Source of the DNA: Physella acuta
Lineage: Eukaryota; Mollusca; Gastropoda; Physidae
DNA: 64,000 nucleotides
Assembly (NCBI RefSeq): GCF_028476545.1
Contig: NW_026731939.1
Coordinates: 125,001-189,000, forward strand
Direction of reading: 5' to 3'
A program made the translations under genes and the position numbers. The notes beneath the pieces are model-generated. The model did not search any database. It was not told the origin of the DNA and saw only the letters and a list, made by a program, of their open reading frames with translations. This document shows, one piece after another, positions 48,372 to 59,266 of this stretch (position 1 is its first letter; every line of letters starts with the position of its first letter).

Positions 48372-48525
48372 TGAAAGATGAAGTAGAGTTTATCTGTTTC
48401 TGTGAGATCGTTGTATGAAAATATGGTGTGGTCAGCGCGATGCTAAGTCGTCTTTACTATCCCTAACGTTGTATGGTATTCATTGTGTGGACTCAATGAC
48501 GTCATACCGACTCAAGCCCGCGATA
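48372..48525 (-). mobile_element. SINE-1, diverged 3' part
   Basis: Minus-strand SINE-1 body: the plus strand reads 'gatgaagtagagtttatctg', 'gtgagatcgttgtatgaaaa', 'gtgtggtcagcgcgatgct' and 'ctttactatccctaacgtt'. The tRNA-like head is missing or unrecognisable. Confidence 0.7.
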
Positions 48526-48799
48526 CTTTCAGATTAGTGTTACTACGTAATCTCATTGAAAATAAGATATCCTTGCGTTGACATCGGCGATGCTCTTATT
48601 TCGAAAGAACGACTCTTTAAGAAATCGATAAAACTGATATACAAGTCTCCCCCCCCCCCCTCAAAACACGCAAGCATACTCACACAAACCCACACACAGT
48701 ATGGTTTGAAAAATCACTTGTAAAAAATTGTAATCGTGTAGCTTAAAGTTGAAACAAATGGGTCGATACTAAACCACAACCACAGTGAAGTTGTTGATG

Positions 48800-49775
48800 T
48801 TATCTAGTGGCTTATCTACGCGCAGTGACGGTTGAAAGAGAAGCTTTTCTGGTGCTAAAAATAAACAGCAGCAATATGGTATTCAAAATTACTATAAATT
48901 GCAACTCTCTTAAGCCAAACAAGCATTTGCAACCATGCAAAAATAAATGGCGATTAAAGAAAATGTTCTCCAAGACCAAATTCAGATTCTTGAAAAGTAA
49001 TGTCCTTAGCGTCTTACTGTATGGCAGCGAACAGTGGCGTAGCGAGGTCGGGTATCACCCGGTGCGGCACTTAATGGTGTCACCCCCCAGAGGCGTAGCG
49101 ACCCTTCCCGGGGACAAAATTTTCGATTAGCACCCCTCTCTCTAACTTTCGATTTGCACCCCCCCCCCCCTCCCCCTCAAACTTTCGATTTGCACCCCCC
49201 CCCCTCAAGTTTTCCTCTATATATTTTGCTATTTTTTGCCTTGGTGTCACCCCCCCCCCCTAAATGGTGTCACCTTGTGCGGTCCGTACCCCCGCCCCCC
49301 CCCCCCCCCTCGCTACGCCTCTGGCAGAGAATGCTAGAAAGTAACAACCGCCACCAGCAGATCCTTGGATTCATTCCAAATTAAGAGCATGTGAATTATA
49401 AAAGGCATACACTGGCCTAACACCATCTCTGATGGTACACTACTGGGAGAGATGGAAACGGAAGCAGTTGCCGGGATAATCGAAGAAAAGAAGATGGCGA
49501 TGGACGGGGTACGTCTTAAGAATAAATCCAGATGGCATCGCAGGAATGGCGCAAAACTGGACGCCTCAAGGAAAAAGAAAGCAGTGAAATCCAAGGTAGA
49601 GGTGGAGGCGCACGGCGGGGAAGCAGCTGGTAGAGGCAGGACTGTCATGGGGGACTGCCAGAAAGCAGCTGGCAGAGGCAGGACTGTCATGGGGGACTGC
49701 CAGGAAAATTGCCGGAGACTGACAATAGTGGAGGGAGCTTTTTATGGCGACCCCGTGTGTCTTGGGCACAAATAG
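48800..49775 (+). mobile_element. LINE 3' fragment, split by a hAT MITE
   Basis: On the plus strand the sequence encodes AFLVLKN-like, then FKTKFRFL and SNVLSVLLYGSE, the segment after the reverse transcriptase core of a LINE. It is interrupted directly after LLYGSE by the MITE at 49032-49323. It resumes with RMLESNNRHQQILG, WPNTISDGT and a Lys/Arg-rich tail in shifting frames. A 42-bp segment around 'gcaggactgtcatgggggac' is tandemly duplicated (49619-49702). It is 5'-truncated and not functional. It looks like the same broad type as the fragment at 26941 but not the same family. Confidence 0.7.
49032..49323 (+). mobile_element. hAT-type MITE, family 'CGTAGC', copy C (composite)
   Basis: Starts CAGTGGCGTAGCGAGG and ends TCGCTACGCCTCTG, flanked by GCAGCGAA (49024-49031) and GCAGAGAA (49324-49331), an 8-bp duplication with one change. 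A second start, CAGAGGCGTAGCGACCC, lies inside at 49088, followed by the same 'ctttcgatttgcacc' poly-C array as copy A. So it is a composite of two subfamilies. Confidence 0.75.
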
Positions 49776-51135
49776 AAAAAGATGACGATAAATCACTGCA
49801 ACTACATTTGAAATTGCCAGAAATAGCATCGAAATGGTATATTAAATCTATAGAAACCACACCAAAACGGTATATGACATCGCTAGAAATCACATTGAAA
49901 TGATGCTTAAAAACGCAAAAAAATCGCATCAACATGGTAGTTGGAGTTCGACTGAAAAAAAATGTTGCTAACATTTTTTGTATGTATTCGTATTTAAACG
50001 AAATGATTGGATATTGATTTTTAGCTTGTGTAAACAAAGCCATTTTAATTGCAATTTACCTTTCGATTGTTTTTTTTTAATCGATCAAACGCTCGTCCGC
50101 GAAAGGTGGTAAAATTGACCCGGTGGTAATTATGACTCAAAAGCTTGATAGTGGGATTTTTCAAACCAATTGAGTTTTAAGCATCAAATTGCTGAAATTA
50201 CAAAGTTGGTGACAAGTTATGCTGGCTTCATCTGATATTGTTTTCAAGATATTTGTACCAGATTTTAGGGGTCGATTAATTTTATGGTACTAGGATATTG
50301 TTTACTGTAGTTAGTTTTGTTAGTAGGAATTCTTTGAAAAATGAATGAAGAGCATGTTAGTATAAGGGAGATTACTTCAGTACAGTATTAGGGTTAAAAA
50401 TGTATCGATAAAAGAATGGACGTAAATTGGTGTGAAAATCACATTGAGTGTGTCTTAGGATCTAAAACTGTATATAAGCTAGAAAGAGATTGTGTTGATT
50501 AACAGATGATTGTATTGCAGGCAGAAGGTGATTGGTTGTGAGCATGGGGATGATTGTGGGTGAAATAGGTGATTGTGCGAGGCAGAGGTTGATTGTGGGT
50601 AATGTATTATTTTGTTGTTGTTTTGTTTGTGTGTGCGTATATATTTGCTTGTGTGTCTGTGTGGATGTGTGCGAGTGAACAAATGTATGTGTGCGCATAC
50701 GTGTGTGCGTGAGGGTATCTGTGTGTTTCTCGGTGGGTTTCTGTCAACTGCGATTGCTAAAATAAAGTTGCTCGAGTACGATAATCCTACGGCTACATCA
50801 GGCATACTTGATATAAGAAATCCGCTGTATTGAAGCAAAGATTTTAAAAATCAATTGTCGCGTGCGTACCAATACACAAAAAATATAAGCATTTTTTTTT
50901 AAAATAAATCTCTAATTAGAAGAATTCCCTGCTGATTTTTGACAGCGGTATATAAAAAAAAAATAACTACAACCACCCCTGACAACAGGGTTTAAACAAA
51001 CACTGTAGCAGTTTCTATATTTGGCAGCCAATTACAAAAACCAACTGTCACCCCCCAAAGTACATTTGTTGAGCACTTATCGCGAACTGTGTTGTGAAAC
51101 ACCTCGTACCGTCTCACTGAAGGCACACACAAAAC
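49776..51135. other. Unassigned DNA
   Basis: 49800-49905 contains three loose copies of 'aaatcg.atcgaaatggta' phrases. 50460-50620 repeats 'gtgattgt..g' phrases. 50600-50740 is TG-rich. Frames of up to 119 codons overlap on opposite strands without recognisable domains. Confidence 0.4.
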
Positions 51136-51139
51136 GTGG

Positions 51140-51452
51140 GATTGAGTGGCATTGATTTTCGAGTCGATTCCTGGAGTATCGTAAGAGTCGGTTTTTGGAG
51201 TATTGTAAGAGTCGATTCCTGGAGTATCGTAAGAGTCGGTTTTTTGAGTATCGTAAGAGTCGATTCCTGGAGTATCGTAAGAATCGATTCCTGGAGTATC
51301 GTAAGAGTCGGGTTTGAAGTATCGTAAGTCGATTCCTCATGTATCACAAGACTTGATTTCTGAAGTATTGTAAGAGTCGGTTTTGGAGTATCGTGATTCG
51401 ATTCCTAGAGTATCGTAAGAATCGATTCCTGGAGTATCGTAAGAGTAGACTC
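51140..51452. repeat. Tandem repeat, 24 bp unit
   Basis: About 12 units of 'gagtcgattcctggagtatc' plus 'gtaa', with 'ggtttttggagtat' variants alternating. The 24-bp period leaves frames open on both strands, giving spurious 63-87 codon frames. Confidence 0.93.
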
Positions 51453-52425
51453 CCCGACTACGGTGTCGATAATGCGAGTATTATATTGAAGATGTACAAT
51501 GGGTTGTGTGCGTGTATGTATGTGTGCGTGTGTGTGTGAGTGAGTACTTGTGTGTGTTTACTGACTCTATAAGTTGCCATCCGCCATTTATAATGAGTTG
51601 TAGTTTTGAAGTGAGGCTCCGTTACGCTCGGCTGACTTTGATGTCGTTTGTGAATGAACCATGATGGGGAGGGGGGGGGGGATAACGGCTTGTTCATTCA
51701 AATGACAAATATTGACAATGAGAGTTTTAAAAAAAATTCAGAACTATTGACTCACTCTATGTTTGTTATTGTCTTCCTGATACGTGGTGTAAACAATACA
51801 CATAAAAATACAAGCGTGCAGAGGGGTAGGGGGGAGTGGAATAAAGGCAAGTGCATAACTTGGGCAGAAAGAAAAAAATTTTAAGGCACTTATTCATAAT
51901 ATCATATCTGTACATTTTAGCATCAGTGTGGGGTTTGAGGGGGGGGGGGGGGGGGGGCAGGGTATGGCCACGGCCCTGCATGAGTTTACCCCCCTGGCTT
52001 ATAAAAGAAATACGGGGATGATTATTGTGTAACAATTGAACATAGCTTTACGTTTTTTTTTTTTATTTCTCTCCTTAATGTTTGGTCCAGGTAAGCTGTT
52101 AAATTCATTAGGAGTTTTTGGTTTAGATGTAGATTACGAAACTTTATATTAAACCTTAATTAATATTTCACCCAATTTCTAATCCTTGGAACAGAAGTGT
52201 AATTAGGAAATAATTTAAGTAAAGAAAAATGTTGGTGAGAAAAAAAAATGTAAAGCTTGAGTTGTTGTTTTTAAGATGAGGCAACCTATCTTATAATTAA
52301 GGATTTTGAAATTAAACGTAATTGTTAGAAAAAATGGCCGACTCACATTACAGTATTGATAATCGTGATCTAAACACAGGTCTATAAATGTTACAGTTGG
52401 TCCTATGAAATGATATATTTGACCA
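51453..52425. other. Unassigned DNA with G-runs
   Basis: G-runs lie at about 51668-51680 and 51940-51957, and T/A-rich DNA follows. No coding or element feature was recognised. Confidence 0.4.
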
Positions 52426-53765
52426 ACCCATCACAACCATCACACCAACACATCACAACCACCACACCAACCCATCACAACCACTACACCAACCCATCAC
52501 AACCATCACAACCGCCATAACCACCACACCAACCCATCACAACCATCACACCAACCCATCACAACCATCACAACCGCCATAACCACCACACCAACCCATC
52601 ACAACCATCACACCAACCCATCACAACCATCACACCAACCCATCACAACCATCACAACCACCATAACCACCACACCAACCCATCACAACCATCACACCAA
52701 CCCATCACAACCACCACACCAACCCATCACAACCACCACACTCACCCATCACAACCACCACACTCACCCATCACAACCACCACACCAACCCATCACAACC
52801 ACCCCACCAACCCATCACAACCACCACACCAACCCATCACAACCACCACACTCACCCATCACAACCACCACACCAACCCATCACAACCACCACACCAACC
52901 CATCACAACCACCACACCAACCCATCACAACCACCACACCAACACATCACAACCACCACACCAACCCATCACAACCACCACACTCACCCATCACAACCAC
53001 CACACCAACCCATCACAACCACCACACCAACCCATCACAACCATCACAACCGCCACAAGCGCCACACCAACCCATCACAACCACCACACTCACCCATCAC
53101 AACCATCACAACCGCCACAACCGCCACACCAACCCATCACAACCACCACACTCACCCATCACAACCACCACACCAACCCATCACAACCACCACACCAACC
53201 CATCACAACCACCACACTCACCCATCACAACCACCACACTCACCCATCACAACCACCACACCAACCCATCACAACCACCACACCAACCCATCACAACCAT
53301 CACAACCGCCACAACCGCCACACCAACCCATCACAACCACCACACTCACCCATCACAACCATCACAACCGCCACAACCGCCACACCAACCCATCACAACC
53401 ACCACACTCACCCATCACAACCACCACACCAACCCATCACAACCACCACACCAACCCATCACAACCATCACAACCGTCACAACCACCACACCAACCCATC
53501 ACAACCACCACACCAACCCATCACAACCATCCCAACCACTACACCAACCTATCACAACCACCCCACCAACCCATCACAACCACTACACCAACCTATCACA
53601 ACCATCACACCAACCCATCACAACCACCACACCAACCCATCACAACCACCACACCAACCCATCACAACCACCACATCAACCCATCACAACCACCACATCA
53701 ACACATCACAACCACCACATCAACCCATCACACCAACCCATCACACCAACCCATCACAACCAATC
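52426..53765. repeat. Minisatellite, 22 bp unit (CACCAACCCATCACAACCAC)
   Basis: About 60 units of 'acaccaacccatcacaacca' plus 'cc', with CACTCACCC, CATCACAACCG and CCACAACCG variants in recurring blocks. The plus strand is almost devoid of G, giving extreme strand asymmetry over 1.3 kb. Confidence 0.96.
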
Positions 53766-54320
53766 TCCCATTACTTTCACCAAAACACAAGTACCGCCCC
53801 TATACCACCACTGTAAACCTATACATAAATTACAATTACCCCTCCCTACTGAAGAACCGGTATTTACTTGCCTAATTAAGCAACCCTTATCAACTTGGTA
53901 TCATCGACATTCTCGCATATCCAACCCATCATTTACTCCATCAACAACATCTTTGTTACAGAATGCAAATGGTCTCACTCCAGTTTGGATCAAATTTTGT
54001 CTTAATTCATATTTCAAACTGTCTGCATGAATTATTCACTGCAGACAGTAGGTTCATGAACCTGACACCATCAAGTGATCTTTATCAGGAATAATTTCAA
54101 CGCCGTCTACATCAGGTTGTGGTTAGGTGTGTAGGATTACAATGTTCACCTCAACACGAGGAGCCGAAAATGAAAATAAAATATGTTGACGAAATTATGA
54201 GTAAAACTGAAAAGTTAGAATTTGTCGTGGAATAAGTACGATGGTTGATTTAAAGGTTTTAAAGGGGATAGTGATGTGGGGGAGACAGTGCGTATGATTA
54301 ATCATCATTATCTTATCACG
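53766..54320. other. Unassigned DNA
   Basis: No recognisable coding or repeat feature, apart from a short direct echo of 'gcagacagtaggttcatgaa' vocabulary near 54040. Confidence 0.35.
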
Positions 54321-54324
54321 TTCG

Positions 54325-54540
54325 TTACCAAGGCACATGGGGCAGGTGAAGTAGAGTTTATCTGTTTCAATGACCTCAGCATATGAGGGGATAGTGTGGT
54401 CAGTACTATGTCCAGCCCATGTTTCCCTAACGCTGAGTTGACTCAGGGTTGTCTTTAGGCTCAAGCCCGGGATCCAAACTCGAGATTGTGGGTTTAGTAG
54501 TCATAAGCTCTAACATTCGACCACATCGTCTAGAATGCGT
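54325..54540 (-). mobile_element. SINE-1, minus-strand copy
   Basis: The plus strand reads 'gcacatggggcaggtgaagt', 'tcatatgaggggatagtgtg'-type and 'gtcagtactatgtccagccc', then the inverted head with 'gggatccaaactcgagattg' and 'tctaacattcgaccacatcg'. It is adjacent to a plus-strand SINE-2 copy, head to head. Confidence 0.8.
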
Positions 54541-54815
54541 ATGGCTGATATCTCCAAAAGTCCCAATTTCGGATACCGGGCAGATGAGGTTCGTTAGCTG
54601 GGAACAGCAACGCATCTAGAAGAGACTCCAAAATCAAACAACTGCTGCCTTGTAGTTTGTTCTTGGTTGGACAAAGGCTATGGGAATAAATAGAGTAAGA
54701 AAATCAGGCTGAAATCGGAGTCAACGGCCTATATGGCGCATAACATGTTGACATGTTATACTTAATGGTGTTGGAGGAAATCCACTACAATATTTCAAGA
54801 ACGAATAAGAATAAA
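54532..54815 (+). mobile_element. SINE-2, third copy
   Basis: The body is well preserved: 'gcagatgaggttcgttagct', 'aaatcaaacaactgctgcct', 'tgtagtttgttcttggttgg', 'acaaaggctatgggaata' and 'aggctgaaatcggagtcaac'. The head is decayed. It also preserves the unoccupied 'cttgtagtttgttc' site. Confidence 0.85.
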
Positions 54816-55189
54816 AGTGTTCAAATAGGTAAATGGGGAAAAAAACGGCACTATGTTTTAAGAAACGAACGTGACTTTCGTCAACAAATTGTTATTTAAT
54901 TACTCAGATCAGCTTGAATAGAAAGTATTGATCACTACTCAAATCGATTTGTTATTATTTTTTCATTTATTGATGATCAGATGACGAGTTTGTGGTGGTA
55001 GGGAAAGGGAGAGGAGAGAAATGTTATCTGGAATCATAGCATTTCTATTAACGTTGTGATTAAGGGGGGGGGGGGGGGGTGACAAGTAGGGGTGGGTGGG
55101 GTGGAGAGAGGAGGAATAGGTGTGAAATTGTACGAATTGAATTCAACGAAACATTAGCATGAACTATTCAAGTATCGACGAAAATCATA
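54816..55189. other. Unassigned DNA with poly-G run
   Basis: A poly-G run lies at about 55062-55079. No recognisable coding sequence. Confidence 0.35.
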
Positions 55190-55692
55190 ATTCTCTGTAA
55201 GAATCATACAGGTAAATGCAAGCACCATAAAAGTATCGACATCCACCATAAAAGTATCGACATCCACCACAAAAGTATCGACTAGAACCATAAAAAAATA
55301 TCTACAAGCACCATAAAAAAAATCGACACCATAAATAAGTATCAACACCATAAAAAAAGTATCGACACCATAAAAAAGTATCGACACCATAAAAAAGTAT
55401 CGACACCATAAAATAGTATCGATAAAAAAGTATCGACACCATTAAAAAGTATCGACACCATAAAAAGTATAAATAAGCACCATAAACCATAAAAGTATCG
55501 ACACCATAAAAAAGTATCGACAAGCACCATAAAAAAGTATCGACAAGCACCATAAAAGTATCGACACAATAAAAAAGTATAGACAAGACCCATTAAAAAG
55601 TATCGACAAGCACCATAAAAGTATCGACAAGCACCATAAAAAAGTATCGACACCATAAAAGTATCAGCAAGCACCATAAAAGTATCGACAGT
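55190..55692. repeat. Tandem repeat, about 19-21 bp unit
   Basis: About 26 units of 'agtatcgacaccataaaaaa' or 'agtatcgacaagcaccataa'. Variable A-run length makes the unit length vary and opens several frames on the minus strand (62-160 codons) with Tyr/Phe/Trp-rich products that are artefacts. Confidence 0.93.
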
Positions 55693-56414
55693 TGCACTAC
55701 ACCACCACCCAACACAACTGCTAAAAAGAAACAAACAGCTCTCGAGTTCGAGAAACGAAAGGGGGAAAAAAATTGGGTAAAACAAGACGGTAAATACATC
55801 CTTTTCCGGTAGTTTCTGGAACATTCCAGGGACTGAAATAACCCAATAAAGGGACCAGACACTGCAACAGATCTGTTAGGGAAATTTGTAAAACAGTAAC
55901 GGAAAACTACCGAAAGGGAGGTAAAGTTTTGGTGAATTTTATTTCGGAGCTATGTCCCCTTATTTAAGTTTTTATTTATACATTGCATAAATATTTGGCA
56001 GTAAATGACTATTTAAAAAATTCTTTAAACCCACGTTGACGCCTTAATTGTAATTATCTAATTAAATAATTAAATGCAGCATGTGGGCAGGGTGGTGGAA
56101 TTTCAACGGCTGGGTTGGTCTTTCCAAATAAGTTCATACCCGCTGACAACGCAAGAATATGTCATTCTCGATCAAATTTGAAATTTAATTTCGCTCAATA
56201 ACTAAAGGGGAGTTAACGCTGATACATTGAAACTTGACAGCCGAGCATAGGCGATAATAAAGGGTAGACCAAAGTTCTTTGGGGTGACATCGGTTTTTTT
56301 TTTAGTAGATATTTTAATTGTGTTGAAATTCAACTTCAGTAAGGAAGAACAGAATGAGCTCATTGAATGATTTGAAGAAGGTCCCTATTGTATAATTGCC
56401 ATTTATTGTATGAT

Positions 56415-56448
<34 letters not shown>

Positions 56449-56460
56449 GGGATAATATAA
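55693..56460. other. Unassigned AT-rich DNA
   Basis: No recognisable gene. It ends in a 30-bp T-run at about 56417-56446 that lies just beyond the 3' end of the S24 retrocopy. Confidence 0.4.
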
Positions 56461-56716
56461 TTTTTTTTATTTTTTTCTGTGTAATGTTATGTTTATTCCA
56501 CAAAGAACAGCTATGAAATCACATCTTGATATACATTCACCTTGTTTAAGACGACTTCTACCTTTCCAGAACCAACTTCAGTTTTAGCAGTGCCACGTAC
56601 TTTCTTTTGTCTGTTCTTACTTTCTTTTCTTTGTTTACGACCTTACTTTTTGAGTTCTATAAGTCCATGCCTAGCAAGTCTGTATTTGGGCTCAAACTTC
56701 TTGGCTTTGTCTAGAG

Positions 56717-57260
56717 CAGGGGTCTCCAAACTACGGCCCGCGGGCCGTGTTCGGCCCGCGTTGTCCTCTCATCCGGCCCAGAGGCGTAGCGACCCATTCC
56801 GGCGCCCGGGGCGAACTATCAATTTTGCGCCCCCCCCCCCATTTCTATCCTTACTCATATTGGTTCAAAGGCCCCCACCCCCTAGTCGTATAGTTATTCA
56901 TATTGGCAGGACCCCCCCCCCCCCAGTCATTGTCCCTTAACGGTTTTATGTTGGTGTCGAACAACTGATGTAGAAAACAATTAAGTCTGTAAAGCTAATT
57001 AACAGTCTATTTACATTTTTCCTACCCCTTTCGGCGCCCCCTTAAGGTCGGCGCCCGGGGCGGCCGCCCCACCCGCCCTCCCCTAGCTACGCCTCTGATC
57101 CGGCCCGCGGAGATCTTTTTGTCCCCAAAAAAAACGTTTTTTGGTGATGGCTGAGGAACTTTCTCCAGAAAAATCAAAGACATGTCTGGAACTAACTGGC
57201 CCCCGAACTGAAATTTGATAGTTGATGCGGCCCTCGGACTGACAAGTTTGGAGACCCCTG
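56717..57260 (+). mobile_element. hAT-type element in the S24 retrocopy, itself split
   Basis: Starts CAGGGGTCTCCAAACTACGG and ends AAGTTTGGAGACCCCTG, the same family as 45772-45983. Without its own nested insert it is about 217 bp. No 8-bp duplication is visible at its outer ends (GTCTAGAG against TAGTTTTG), and part of the S24 sequence is missing at the junction, so the flank was probably lost by deletion at or after insertion. Confidence 0.85.
56779..57097 (+). mobile_element. hAT-type MITE, family 'CGTAGC', copy D (nested)
   Basis: A 319-bp element starts CAGAGGCGTAGCGACCC and ends TAGCTACGCCTCTG. ATCCGGCC is perfectly duplicated at 56771-56778 and 57098-57105. It sits inside the CAGGGGTCTCC element, which sits inside the S24 retrocopy. 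Its interior differs from copies A-C: the 'tcgatttgcacc' array is replaced by 'tactcatattggttcaaag' and related sequence between poly-C tracts. Confidence 0.9.
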
Positions 57261-57534
57261 TAGTTTTGCCACCACCAAAATGTGTGCGGAACCCAAAGCA
57301 AAAAATAACATCAGCTGTCACTTTGTAAACCTTAGCTAACTTTTTTCTGATCTCTGTCTTGGGAAGAGTTGCACGACCAAGGTAAAGTACATCAACAACC
57401 ATTTGCTTTCTGCAAAGCAATCTGTTTGTCATGAACTTTCTAGTTCTAATGGTAGCTACGCCGTCAGCCATGTTTTCGACTGGCGTAAAAGCGGAAAAGG
57501 AAGTTTACGTTTTCTCTAAAATCAAATAGGATAA

Positions 57535-57652
<118 letters not shown>

Positions 57653-57849
57653 AATTGAAAATTTTATTTAAAAAACTTATAAATGATTTGGATTTGTTTT
57701 AAGAACCATTTTCATAACATGGATATCAGCACAACTGTAATAAGGATCTTGGGATGATTGTGGAATTTCTGTTATATCAAAATATTCACCAAGCATCTTA
57801 AAAAATTTACACTGTAATTCAGCTTTAGTTTCTCTTTCTTCATAGGAAC

Positions 57850-58110
57850 CAGTGGCGTAGGCAGAAGGGGGGGTTAGGGGGGGGGGGGGGGGGGGTCATA
57901 ACCCCCCCCCCCCCCCCCATAGACCCCTCGGTATATATAAAAAGTATGAGGGGGATGCAAATCGAAAGTTTGAGGGGGGGGGGGTGCAAATCGATAGTTT
58001 GAGGGGGGGGGGGTGCAAATCGAAAGTTTGAGGGGGGGTTGCAAATCGAAAGTTTGTCCCCGGGTAAAAATTGGAACCCCCCCCTTGAGACGATCCTGGC
58101 TACGCCACTG
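57850..58110 (-). mobile_element. hAT-type MITE, family 'CGTAGC', copy E
   Basis: A 261-bp element starts CAGTGGCGTAGGCAG and ends TGGCTACGCCACTG, with a perfect 8-bp duplication ATAGGAAC at 57842-57849 and 58111-58118. It splits the CSYEER codons of the methyltransferase retrocopy. Its interior is poly-G tracts separated by 'gtgcaaatcgaaagtttga' motifs. Confidence 0.92.
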
Positions 58111-58199
58111 ATAGGAACACAATACAGTAGTCTTAGCTTTGGCAAAGTGCAGGATTGTGTCAACTAAACTCTCCACTGACTCTTCATAGTAAACGCAGT

Positions 58200-58391
58200 C
58201 AGTGGCGTAGCCAGGATCGTCTCAAGGGGGGGTTTCCAATTTTTACCCGGGGACAAACTTTTGATTTGCATCCCCCCCCCCCTCAAACTTTCGATTTGCA
58301 CCCCCCCCCCCTCATACTTTATATATATATACCGAGGGGTCTATGGGGGGGGGGGTTATGATCCCCTAACCCCCCCCTGCCTACGCCACTG
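58200..58391 (+). mobile_element. hAT-type MITE, family 'CGTAGC', copy F
   Basis: A 192-bp element starts CAGTGGCGTAGCCAGGATCG and ends TGCCTACGCCACTG. Flanks AACGCAGT (58192-58199) and AACACAGT (58392-58399) form an 8-bp duplication with one change. It splits the LADC/VYYEE codons of the retrocopy. It is the inverse of copy E, sharing 'accgaggggtctat' and 'ctcaaactttcgatttgca' and differing mainly in the number of internal poly-C units. Confidence 0.9.
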
Positions 58392-59049
58392 AACACAGTC
58401 TGCAAGTAGAATGCAATCAACTCCAGTAGGGAAATGAGCTTCATTGACATTTATCATCTGTTGCTGGTCTCCCCATGAGACGACTGCCGCTTCACATGAT
58501 CCCTTTAACTGCTCATTGTTTAAGGCTATATTGTGACTCATCAACGGTAACAGCTCCACAAGATCTGTAATCACTGCTCTAGACCTAAATATTAAATTCA
58601 ACACTTGTTGAAAATGTGAACCACGCTAAGGAGAATTTAGGCCAACTTATAATTTTTTATACCAATAACTTAATGAATTTTAACAAATGGTTTACCCTAA
58701 GCAAGCAGCAGTTAAGCCAACAGCTCCTGTTCCTGATCCTAATTCCAAAATATATTTACCCTCCCAACCCATTTCTTGTTTTTTTTTAATCAATGTAACT
58801 ATTTTACAGTACTAATGCAGCGTCCCATACAAAACACACCCTACATCTCCGAGTGATGACTGGGCGAATATTAGTTCTGTTCCATCAGAAAGTTCAAAGT
58901 TGCGACAGATTAACAATTTCTCTTTAAGTTCTATTGATGTCATTCTTCTTGTGTATAGTCACTATAACTATATATAGATCTAATCTAGAGCTTAATTAAA
59001 ATAGTGTTAGATCTATATATTATTTAGTCCCCATGGCCATGCTATAGTG

Positions 59050-59258
59050 CAGGGGTCGGCAACCTGCGGCTCGCGAGCCGCATGCGGCTCTTTTGATATC
59101 AAGATGCGGCTCTCCAGCTCCTTGAACAAATACTAATAATCTTAATAAAAATATAAAATATTTGAAATAAAAAAAAATGTTAGTGGCTCTTTAAAACCAG
59201 GGAAATTTTGAAAATTGTAACTTTTGGCTCTTCCGCTTCAAAAGGTTGCCGACCCCTG
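59050..59258 (+). mobile_element. hAT-type short element, CAGGGGTCGGC family
   Basis: A 209-bp element starts CAGGGGTCGGCAACCTGCGG and ends GGTTGCCGACCCCTG. CTATAGTG is perfectly duplicated at 59042-59049 and 59259-59266. It resembles the family whose ends contain 'ggctcgcgagccgcatgcgg'. The interior is AT-rich and non-coding. Confidence 0.93.
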
Positions 59259-59266
59259 CTATAGTG

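Larger units (their letters stand above)
56461..57503 (-). pseudogene. RPS24: Ribosomal protein S24 processed pseudogene (retrocopy)
   Basis: On the minus strand, an ATG at 57471 opens [19 protein letters not shown], continues with [20 protein letters not shown] and [18 protein letters not shown], and is then cut at about codon 70 by a mobile element (56717-57260). Beyond it the protein resumes with LDKAKKFEPKYRLARHG and, after an in-frame stop, GRKQRKESKNRQKKVRGTAK. This covers nearly all of S24, a 40S subunit protein of about 130 residues. Roughly nine codons at the insertion point are missing. No introns are present, although S24 genes normally have them. Upstream, CTTCCTTTTCCGC (57491-57503) looks like a 5'-terminal oligopyrimidine start of a ribosomal-protein mRNA. 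Downstream, AATAAA (complement of 56492-56497) is followed by an A-rich tail at 56461-56477. So this is a full-length mRNA copied into DNA and now dead. Confidence 0.95.

Noticed and set aside
55302-55862. 160-codon Trp/Tyr/Phe-rich frame
   Set aside because: Lies mostly across the 19-21-bp tandem repeat; three overlapping frames show the same property.
57022-57471. Functional RPS24 gene
   Set aside because: Intronless, interrupted by two nested mobile elements, missing codons at the junction and carrying an in-frame stop downstream; the 3' A-tail marks it as a retrocopy.
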